This document shows, in pieces, positions 35,456 through 41,093 of a stretch of DNA of 41,093 nt. The notes under the pieces are model-generated. The model did not search any database, was not told the origin of the DNA, and saw only the letters and a program-made list of their open reading frames with translations. Location of the stretch: the NCBI GenBank assembly GCA_018969785.1, contig JAGWXR010000005.1:1-41093 (forward strand), read 5' to 3'. The stretch is from Alphaproteobacteria bacterium. GTDB taxonomy: Bacteria > Pseudomonadota > Alphaproteobacteria > Micropepsales > Micropepsaceae. The position numbers and the translations under genes are program-made. Position 1 is the stretch's first letter; each line of letters begins with the position of its first letter.

Positions 35456-36451
35456 CTAGTGCTCGCTCTTGAGCGGCCTCGATAGCAGGGCCCGTATCGC
35501 AGTGTCGACATCAATGTCGCCCGAGACAATCCCCGCAACCGCCTCGGCGATGGGCATCTGGATGCCAAGCTGCCGTGCACGGCGCACAAGCGCCGGCGCC
35601 GTCGCCGCGCCTTCGGCAAGGGGCACGCGCCCCTCCGCTGCCGTGCCCCGCGCAAGCTGGATGCCAAGGGCGAAGTTGCGCGACTGCCGGCTCGAGGCTG
35701 TCAGCACCAGGTCGCCAAAACCGCTGAGCCCCGTCATCGTTTCAAGCCGCGCCCCCAGCGCCTGCCCGAAGCGCGCCATCTCGGCAAAGCCGCGCGTCAT
35801 CACGGCCGCCCGCGCGCTCTCGCCAAGCCCGCGTCCCTCGACCACGCCGCACGCAATCGCAAGCACGTTCTTCACGGCCCCGCCGATCGCGACGCCCGCG
35901 ACGTCACCCGACGCATAGGGACGAAACCCGCCGACACCCAGCGCCTCGCAGAACCGTGATGCGATCTGCATGTCGTCGAAGGCGATGGTCACCGCACAGG
36001 GCAGCCCCTGCACGACTTCATCCGCAAATCCCGGCCCCGACAGGATGCCGAACGCAGCACCCGGTTGCGCGGCAAGCGCAACTTCCTGCATCAAGAGCCC
36101 CGTGCCCCGTTCCATGCCCTTCGCGCAGATGGCGGCAGGCACGCGCAGACCACCCATGGTCGAGAGTACCTGCCGCAGCGACTGCGCCGGACAGGCAACC
36201 AGCAGCGCATCGCACGCCTCAAGCCCCGACGGATCGGCCACCGCAACGACCTCCCGCGCCAGCACCCGCCCCGGCAGGAACCGCCCGTTCACGTGCTGCG
36301 AATTGATCTCGTCTGCCAGCGCAGCCCGGTTCGCCCAGATCGTGACCCGTCGGCCCGCAAGGGCGGCAACCTGCGCCAGCGCCGTCCCCCATGCCCCTGC
36401 CCCGGCCACGCCGATATGGTTTATTTTCGGTGTCTCTACGGCTGCGCCCAT
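35456..36451 (-). CDS. gpsA: Glycerol-3-phosphate dehydrogenase [NAD(P)+]
   Basis: Reduces dihydroxyacetone phosphate to sn-glycerol 3-phosphate, the backbone for phospholipid synthesis. The 331-residue protein has the dinucleotide motif GVAGAGAWGTALAQVAA, the SGPGFADEV segment, and the catalytic lysine in AIGGAVKNVLAIACGV, with GLSGFGDLVLTASSRQSRN in the C-terminal domain. It heads a tight minus-strand operon with YciI, EVE and Rieske genes and is divergent from a TetR regulator, 57 bp apart. In many relatives tsaD lies directly upstream; here about 1.2 kb intervene. Confidence 0.96.
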   Translation of the reverse strand: MGAAVETPKINHIGVAGAGAWGTALAQVAALAGRRVTIWANRAALADEINSQHVNGRFLPGRVLAREVVAVADPSGLEACDALLVACPAQSLRQVLSTMGGLRVPAAICAKGMERGTGLLMQEVALAAQPGAAFGILSGPGFADEVVQGLPCAVTIAFDDMQIASRFCEALGVGGFRPYASGDVAGVAIGGAVKNVLAIACGVVEGRGLGESARAAVMTRGFAEMARFGQALGARLETMTGLSGFGDLVLTASSRQSRNFALGIQLARGTAAEGRVPLAEGAATAPALVRRARQLGIQMPIAEAVAGIVSGDIDVDTAIRALLSRPLKSEH

Positions 36452-36497
36452 TGATCGCCTGAATGATTTATTGAAGATTCACTGGAAACCGCTAAAC

Positions 36498-36518
36498 TGC
36501 ACATTCAAATGTTGTGCA
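36498..36518. promoter_or_regulatory. Candidate TetR operator at the regulator start codon
   Basis: TGCACA (36498-36503) and TGTGCA (36513-36518) form an inverted repeat with a 9-bp spacer, and ACATT-CA-AATGT (36501-36512) is a second dyad inside it. The site covers the TetR start codon at 36509 and lies in the gpsA/TetR divergent region, where an autorepressor would bind. No Shine-Dalgarno sequence precedes the ATG, so a leaderless transcript is possible. Confidence 0.4.
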
Positions 36519-37165
36519 AAGACACCGTCCGGGGAAACATTCTTGAGGCCGCCAAGAAGCGGTTCCTCCACTACGGCTATGCCAAGACGACAATGGCCGA
36601 GATCGCCTCGGACTGTAGCATGTCGCCCGGCAACCTTTATCGCTATTTCCCCGGCAAGCTCGACATCGCCGAAGCCATCTGCACCGAGGCCGGCGAATAC
36701 GCCGTCGCCCGCTTGCGCGAGGTGATGCGAAGGCCCAGCCGCACCGCACGCGAGCGGCTGCGCGACTTCCTCTTCGCCGATATGAAGCTGACCTACGACC
36801 AGCTCGAATACGACAAACAGGTGTTTGAGATGGCCCGCGTGGTTGCCTCGGAAAGACCTCAGTTTGCCAACAGGATCCTCGCGCTGAACCGCGCCCTGCT
36901 GTCCGAGATCCTCGCCGCCGGAAATGCCTCGTCCGAGTTCTTCATCGAGGACGTCGTCTTCACGGCCGAGATGCTCCAGTCCGCGACCATGAAGTTCCGC
37001 TATCCGCAGCTTCACTCCAAGCTTCCCTATGAAAAGCTTGAGCGCGAACTCGATGGCGTGGTGAACCTGCTTCTCAATGGCCTCGACGACGGCGGGGCCG
37101 GCAAGGAACAGCTTGCCAGGCAGGCTCAGCAGGGCAGCCCCTCCGATGACCTCATCACCATCTGA
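36509..37165 (+). CDS. TetR/AcrR-family transcriptional regulator
   Basis: A 218-residue regulator. Residues about 8-55 are the TetR DNA-binding domain (GNILEAAKKRFLHYGYAKTTMAEIASDCSMSPGNLYRYFPGKLDI), with an all-helical ligand-binding domain after it. The ligand cannot be inferred. The gene is divergent from gpsA and 153 bp upstream of a microprotein gene on the same strand. It sits where tsaD and gpsA usually adjoin. The start at 36509 is the only ATG before the domain. Confidence 0.92.
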   Translation: MLCKDTVRGNILEAAKKRFLHYGYAKTTMAEIASDCSMSPGNLYRYFPGKLDIAEAICTEAGEYAVARLREVMRRPSRTARERLRDFLFADMKLTYDQLEYDKQVFEMARVVASERPQFANRILALNRALLSEILAAGNASSEFFIEDVVFTAEMLQSATMKFRYPQLHSKLPYEKLERELDGVVNLLLNGLDDGGAGKEQLARQAQQGSPSDDLITI

Positions 37166-37238
37166 ATGCAAAATCGCAGAAAAAGGTGCGACAAAGTGTC
37201 AATTTGCGTGAAACGCTGAACGAAAACGATTTTATTCA

Positions 37239-37267
37239 TTGATCTAAAGTCAGCGCTAGCCTATATA
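37239..37267 (+). promoter_or_regulatory. Strong sigma-70-type promoter of the microprotein gene
   Basis: TTGATC (37239-37244) and TATATA (37262-37267) are separated by exactly 17 bp in a locally AT-rich stretch. Transcription would begin near 37274, giving a leader of about 45 nt before the ATG at 37319. Confidence 0.65.
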
Positions 37268-37318
37268 GGTCTCATGAAGGGACGGCACACGATCCGGCCC
37301 ACAAACAGGAGACTGAAC

Positions 37319-37426
37319 ATGAACACCACCGGCAACCTGATCTCGGACATCACCGCCACCTTCGCCGCCCTCGCGCTGGCCGCCTACGGCGTGGTCTTCC
37401 TCGCGAACGCCGCCAACCTGCTCTAA
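37319..37426 (+). CDS. 35-residue hydrophobic microprotein
   Basis: A short frame with every expression signal: an AGGAG ribosome-binding site (37307-37311) 7 nt before the ATG, a good promoter at 37239-37267, and a rho-independent terminator at 37455-37483. The peptide begins MNTTGNLISDITATF and continues as one hydrophobic, alanine-rich helix (ALALAAYGVVFLANAANLL), so a single-pass membrane peptide or inner-membrane subunit is likely. It contains no lysine or arginine. The family is not one I can name. It is downstream of the TetR gene and may be its target. Confidence 0.75.
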   Translation: MNTTGNLISDITATFAALALAAYGVVFLANAANLL

Positions 37427-37454
37427 TCCCGGGCCACGCGGCCCCTACCCAAAG

Positions 37455-37483
37455 CGGCCGGCCCCATGGGCTGGCCGTTTTTT
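37455..37483 (+). terminator. Rho-independent terminator after the microprotein gene
   Basis: CGGCC-G-GCCC (37455-37464) pairs with GGGC-T-GGCCG (37468-37477) over 10 bp with one G-U around a 3-nt loop (CAT), and is followed by six T (37478-37483). It is 28 bp beyond the microprotein stop. Confidence 0.9.
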
Positions 37484-37556
37484 GTTGTCAGGCAAAGACT
37501 TGGACAAAGATCCTGCAGTCGGCTGTGAACCATGCCTAAAGCCAGGTGAACAGGAT

Positions 37557-37572
37557 TGCTCCACGTGGAACA
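37557..37572. other. parS-like ParB-binding palindrome
   Basis: TGCTCCACGTGGAACA matches the 16-bp palindrome TGTTCCACGTGGAACA, a variant of the bacterial parS consensus TGTTTCACGTGAAACA, at 15 of 16 positions. It is intergenic, between the microprotein terminator and the end of tsaD, where parS sites are often found. Functional parS sites cluster near oriC; no other comparable site was found in this window. A chance CACGTG-centred dyad for another regulator remains possible. Confidence 0.5.
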
Positions 37573-37661
37573 ACTTCCCGTCCAACACGCCGACGAAAAC
37601 GGAATAAGACAGCAATTTCAGCAAATTGGCAGGATATCCTGAAAAGCAGGATGAACGCGGT

Positions 37662-38720
37662 TCAGGCCTTGGCGCCCGCAATCCCGGCCATCCGCGCATC
37701 GAGCGGCCAGCGCGCCCGCGCTGGCGCAGCCAGCCCGTCACTCAGCCCAGCCTCCAGCCTCTCGATCCCCGCCCACGCGACCATCGCCGCATTGTCGGTG
37801 CACAGGCCTCGCGGTGGAACGACCAGCCGCACCCCATGGGCCTCGGCCAGGCCCCGAAGCGCGCCCCCAAGCGCGGCATTGGCAGCAACCCCGCCCGCCA
37901 CGACCAGCGACTTGATCCCAGCGGCACGGACTTCAGGACCGCAAAGGGCAGCTTTCGTCCGGTCGATCAGCGCCGCAACCGCAGCCGCCTGGAAGCTTGC
38001 CGCCAGATCCGCAATCGCCTCATCCGTCAGTTCCGTCACCTCGACATGCCGCCGGACCGCCGATTTGAGCCCCGAGAACGAGAAATCATATCCCTCCGTG
38101 CCCGCCATGGGCCGGGGCAGCCGGTACCGCGCCGGATCCCCGCCGCACGCCGCCTTCTCCACTGCAGGCCCGCCGGGAAAGCCCAGGCCAAGCAGCTTCG
38201 CCGCCTTGTCGAAGGCCTCGCCAACGGCGTCATCGATCGTTGTCCCGAGCCGCTGGAACTGCCCCACGCCCCGGCAGATCAGCAACTGGCAATGCCCGCC
38301 CGAGACCAGCAGCAGCAGATAGGGATAGCCCACCCCGTCGACCAGCCGCGCGGTCAGCGCATGGGCCTCCAGGTGATTGAGCGCCACTAGCGGCTTGCCG
38401 CTGGCCAGCGCCAGCGCCTTGCCCATGGTCAGGCCGACCGCAACCCCGCCCACAAGCCCCGGCCCCGCCGTCACTGCAATCCCGTCAAGCTGGGAAAGCC
38501 CCAGCCCCGCATCCGAAAGCGCCCGCTCGACGACACTGTCGATCAGCTCGGCATGCGCGCGGGCAGCAATCTCTGGCACGACGCCGCCATAGGGCCTGTG
38601 CGCGTCGAACTGGCTTGCAACCACGTTCGACAGGATGCGCCCGGGACCCGGCGACGCGCCCGCCACCACGGACGCGGCTGTTTCGTCGCAGCTCGTTTCA
38701 ATGCCAAGCACCGTCAGCAC
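37662..38720 (-). CDS. tsaD: tRNA threonylcarbamoyladenosine transferase TsaD
   Basis: Catalytic subunit of the complex that adds threonylcarbamoyl to A37 of ANN-decoding tRNAs. The 352-residue protein has [10 protein letters not shown] near the N-terminus, the metal-binding HLEAH (His116 and His120), [10 protein letters not shown], the [10 protein letters not shown] nucleotide motif and the metal Asp in LCTDNAAM. The gene is divergent from hemC, about 100 bp apart. Partner genes tsaB, tsaE and tsaC are not in the window. Confidence 0.97.
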   Translation of the reverse strand: MLTVLGIETSCDETAASVVAGASPGPGRILSNVVASQFDAHRPYGGVVPEIAARAHAELIDSVVERALSDAGLGLSQLDGIAVTAGPGLVGGVAVGLTMGKALALASGKPLVALNHLEAHALTARLVDGVGYPYLLLLVSGGHCQLLICRGVGQFQRLGTTIDDAVGEAFDKAAKLLGLGFPGGPAVEKAACGGDPARYRLPRPMAGTEGYDFSFSGLKSAVRRHVEVTELTDEAIADLAASFQAAAVAALIDRTKAALCGPEVRAAGIKSLVVAGGVAANAALGGALRGLAEAHGVRLVVPPRGLCTDNAAMVAWAGIERLEAGLSDGLAAPARARWPLDARMAGIAGAKA

Positions 38721-38822
38721 AAAGGATCAACCCGTTCCACGCGTTGGAAAATCTGGCGAAGCCGCGCAATCCTCTATAGCTTGCGCCCCGTCAGGCCACC
38801 TCTATCACCCGAACTTCCACGC

Positions 38823-39767
38823 GTGCAAACACCCATTCGGATCGGAACCCGCGGCTCGCCGCTCGCGCTGGCGCAAACGAGGCTGGTCATCGCAGCGCTC
38901 GCCCGCACCCAGGGCTGGACGCCGGATGAAGCTGCCGCCCGCACGCGCATCGTGCCGGTCAGGACCAGCGGCGACCGCATCCAGGACCGTCCGCTCGCCG
39001 ACCTTGGCGGCAAGGGCCTCTTCGCCAAGGAACTCGAGGAAGCGTTGCTGCGCAACGAGATCGATTGCGCCGTCCACTCGCTCAAGGACATGCCGACCGT
39101 CCTGCCCGACGGCCTCGTCCTCGATTGCATTCTCCCGCGCGAGGATCCGCGTGATGCCCTCGTCTGCGCCATCGCCGGCAGCATCGAGACCCTGCCCCAC
39201 CGCGCGCGCTTTGCCACCGGCTCCGTCAGGCGCCAGGCGCAGGTGCTCAACATGAGGCCCGACCTTCAGATCCTGCCCCTGCGCGGCAATGTGGACACGC
39301 GCCTCGCCAAGGTTGCCTCGGGCGAAGTCGACGCCACGCTTCTGGCCGTGGCAGGGCTGAAGCGCCTCGAAAAGCCGGCCTCGACGGCACACGCGCTGCC
39401 CACCGCCACCTTCCTGCCCGCCGTCGCGCAGGGCGCAATCGGCGTCGAGGCCCGCGCCGAAGACGAGGGCCTCGCCCGCCTCCTCGCATCCATCAACGAC
39501 CCGAAGTCCCGGCGCGAGGTCACCCTCGAGCGCGCCTTCCTGACCGTCCTCGACGGCTCCTGCAAGACGCCGATCGCCGGCTACGCCCGCACCACGCCCG
39601 AAGGCCGGATCCTTTTCGAAGGCTGCGCCCTCTCGCCGGATGGCCGGACGCGCTACGACGTGGGGCGCGAAGCCGACGCCCGCGATCTCGCCGCGGCGGC
39701 AGCAATCGGCCATGCCGCCGGCGAGGAACTTCTCGCAAGGGCCGGCAGGGCCTTCTTCCAGGTGTGA
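38823..39767 (+). CDS. hemC: Porphobilinogen deaminase (hydroxymethylbilane synthase)
   Basis: Joins four porphobilinogens into hydroxymethylbilane on a dipyrromethane cofactor. The 314-residue protein has IRIGTRGSPLALAQT, DRPLADLGGKGLFAKELEEALL, the substrate-binding HSLKDMPT and TGSVRRQAQ segments, and the cofactor cysteine Cys247 in DGSCKTPIAG. The start is GTG 38823 because the family begins here; the frame upstream runs back into tsaD and is not family sequence. It is 3 bp upstream of hemD, forming a haem biosynthesis operon. Confidence 0.96.
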   Translation: MQTPIRIGTRGSPLALAQTRLVIAALARTQGWTPDEAAARTRIVPVRTSGDRIQDRPLADLGGKGLFAKELEEALLRNEIDCAVHSLKDMPTVLPDGLVLDCILPREDPRDALVCAIAGSIETLPHRARFATGSVRRQAQVLNMRPDLQILPLRGNVDTRLAKVASGEVDATLLAVAGLKRLEKPASTAHALPTATFLPAVAQGAIGVEARAEDEGLARLLASINDPKSRREVTLERAFLTVLDGSCKTPIAGYARTTPEGRILFEGCALSPDGRTRYDVGREADARDLAAAAAIGHAAGEELLARAGRAFFQV

Positions 39768-39770
39768 TGG

Positions 39771-40481
39771 ATGCGGGTCCTCATCACGCGCCCGCTCGAC
39801 GCCGCTCTCGACACGGCCGCCGAACTCCAGTCAAGGGGACATGATGCAATCGTCGAGCCGTTGCTGACGATCGTTATCGAGCAGGGCCCCCCGGTCGATA
39901 CCGGACGTTATGCGCGCCTCGTTCTGACAAGCGCAAACGGCGCACGCGCGGCCGCCGCACGCATGGCCGATCGCCAGATCCCCGTTCTCGCCGTCGGACC
40001 TGCCACCGCGGCCGAGGCCAGGGCCCGGGGCTTCACGCAGGTCATCATGGCCGATGGCAACGGCATCGAGGGCATCGTCTCGGCCCTCGCCCGCCTGCCG
40101 GCGACGGGCGACCGCCCGCTCCTTCATGTCGCCGGAACCGACGTCGCTGGCGACCTCGCGGCCGAGGCACGCAAGCTCGGCCTGACACTCGAGCGCATGA
40201 CCCTCTACCGCGCCGTTGCGACACCGGCCCTGTCGCGCAACGCGTGCGAAGCACTGAAGGCCGGCAACATCGACGCCGTCATGTTCTTTTCGCCGCGGAC
40301 CGCCGAAATCTTCGCCCGCCTGGCACACGACGAAGGCCTGGGGCAGCACCTCGGGCGCCTTGGCGCCTGCGTCATCAGCCAGAATGCCGCCAGAGCCTTG
40401 AAATCGCTCACATTCGGTAAGGTTTTGGTGGCACAAGAGACCACGGTCGGCGCCATGCTGGACCTGCTGGACGACCTGTGA
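39771..40481 (+). CDS. hemD: Uroporphyrinogen-III synthase
   Basis: Closes and inverts ring D of hydroxymethylbilane to give uroporphyrinogen III. The 236-residue protein is divergent as usual for the family but has the expected anchors: MRVLITRPLDAALDTAAELQSRGHDAIVEPLL, LVLTSANGARAA, VLAVGPATAAEARARGF, LLHVAGTDVAGDLA and MFFSPRTAEIFARL. Position directly after hemC supports the call. A putative mitofilin gene follows 91 bp later. Confidence 0.93.
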   Translation: MRVLITRPLDAALDTAAELQSRGHDAIVEPLLTIVIEQGPPVDTGRYARLVLTSANGARAAAARMADRQIPVLAVGPATAAEARARGFTQVIMADGNGIEGIVSALARLPATGDRPLLHVAGTDVAGDLAAEARKLGLTLERMTLYRAVATPALSRNACEALKAGNIDAVMFFSPRTAEIFARLAHDEGLGQHLGRLGACVISQNAARALKSLTFGKVLVAQETTVGAMLDLLDDL

Positions 40482-40572
40482 CAGACGGGCCACTGGGTTT
40501 GACCGGAAGGGCTGCGTAAAACCAGAGGCCGCCTGACCGCACCGCCTGCCTTTCGTTTTGGGGCTTCACGCC

Positions 40573-41093
40573 ATGAACCAGTTGCCAGTGTCACCCGGTA
40601 CAGATCCCGCGCGATCGCGCGACCAGCGGCTCAAGCGCCATGGCCTGATCGAGGACTGGCGCGACGCCCTCGGCATCCTTCTGCTGCTCTTCGTGGCCGC
40701 CTTCCTCGGCGCAGTGCTCTCGCGCTTCTGGCCCGAGGCCGATGTCCAGTCGGAGCCCGATTTCGCAAATCTCGACATGCGCCTGACTGCCCTCGAGGGC
40801 AAGACCGCAAACCTCTCGCAGGCCCGCGACGTGACGGCCGCACGCACGAAGCTCGATACGCTCGAGCGCAGGCTCGCCGCCATCGAGACAAGTTTTGCCG
40901 CCATCGGCGCGACCCCGGTGCCCACCGACACGACAGGCGCGTCGGCAGCGGCCTCATCCCTGCTGGCAACCGCAAGGCGCGTCGAGGCCATGGAAACAAG
41001 GCTGACCAGCCTCGAGACACGAACCCGGACGCTCCCCGATGACATGACGGCCGCGCGTTCGAAGATCGAGGCCCTCGCCACCGGCGCATCGGG
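40573..41093 (+). CDS. Mitofilin/HemX-like inner-membrane protein (3' end outside window)
   Basis: The visible 173 residues comprise a short basic N-terminus, one transmembrane helix (ALGILLLLFVAAFLGAVLS, about residues 32-50) and a long coiled-coil region with heptads (LDMRLTALEGKTANL, TKLDTLERRLAAIETSF, RRVEAMETRLTSLETRT). Alphaproteobacterial haem clusters commonly have such a mitofilin-domain gene between hemD and hemY; homologues help shape membranes. Full length and the C-terminal mitofilin domain are not in the window, so the family call relies on context and architecture. Confidence 0.75.
   Translation, partial: MNQLPVSPGTDPARSRDQRLKRHGLIEDWRDALGILLLLFVAAFLGAVLSRFWPEADVQSEPDFANLDMRLTALEGKTANLSQARDVTAARTKLDTLERRLAAIETSFAAIGATPVPTDTTGASAAASSLLATARRVEAMETRLTSLETRTRTLPDDMTAARSKIEALATGAS

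Noticed and set aside
37445-37741. 98-codon minus frame between the microprotein and tsaD
   Set aside because: It crosses the terminator and the parS-like site and runs into the tsaD 3' end; the peptide is Arg/Pro-rich without features.

Overview
The window is high-GC chromosomal DNA from an alphaproteobacterium, most likely a member of Hyphomicrobiales/Rhizobiales or a close relative. This rests on the glnD-mutS-malic enzyme block, the divergent phaAB/phaR locus, the hemC-hemD-mitofilin block divergent from tsaD, the gpsA-YciI-EVE cluster, and many small alphaproteobacterial hypothetical genes. Genes are densely packed with many 1-4 bp overlaps. I see no rRNA, tRNA, CRISPR array, insertion sequence or prophage. 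Species cannot be named from the sequence.

Layout. (1) 1-8812: glnD (C-terminus off the window) and mutS on the minus strand, then maeB, gloB and a DUF985 cupin on the plus strand. (2) 8809-13503: a secreted DUF4908-like protein, the phaA-phaB operon divergent from its regulator phaR, a secreted pentapeptide-repeat protein and a DUF983 protein. (3) 13588-18347: a PAS/degenerate-GGDEF/EAL protein, two small hypotheticals, an enoyl-CoA hydratase divergent from a Rieske oxygenase, and a 49-residue membrane ORF. (4) 18409-23483: a lipid-linked sugar locus, with a membrane protein, a LAB_N protein and a GT2 polyprenyl-phosphate glycosyltransferase on minus, and two GT39 (ArnT/Rgt-like) glycosyltransferases on plus. 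(5) 23484-26731: an AT-richer leader followed by a translationally coupled operon of lysine 2,3-aminomutase (KamA), a D-Ala-D-Ala-ligase-like ATP-grasp enzyme and a GNAT acetyltransferase. (6) 26744-30344: an EamA permease, CorA, a DUF4282 protein and a geranylgeranyl-reductase-type flavoprotein. (7) 30446-34411: a CaiB-type CoA-transferase with acetyl-CoA synthetase, divergent from a creatininase-family hydrolase. (8) 34408-36451: the gpsA-YciI-EVE-Rieske ferredoxin operon. (9) 36452-37660: a TetR regulator, a 35-residue hydrophobic microprotein with its own promoter and terminator, and a parS-like palindrome. (10) 37662-41093: tsaD divergent from hemC, hemD and a mitofilin-like membrane protein that runs off the window.

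How genes fit together. The central-carbon theme is acetyl-CoA: Acs makes it, PhaA/PhaB turn it into 3-hydroxybutyryl-CoA for polyhydroxybutyrate storage, PhaR senses the polymer, and the MaeB-type malic enzyme feeds pyruvate and NADPH. GlnD links this to nitrogen status.

The strongest candidate for an undescribed system is the kamA/ATP-grasp/GNAT operon. KamA retains both aspartates that bind the lysine side-chain amine, so the first product is probably beta-lysine. A peptide-type ligase and an acetyltransferase would then build a small amide, perhaps a compatible solute or beta-lysyl dipeptide. The second candidate is the microprotein transcription unit at 37239-37483, inserted with a TetR gene and a parS-like site between tsaD and gpsA, genes that are usually adjacent.
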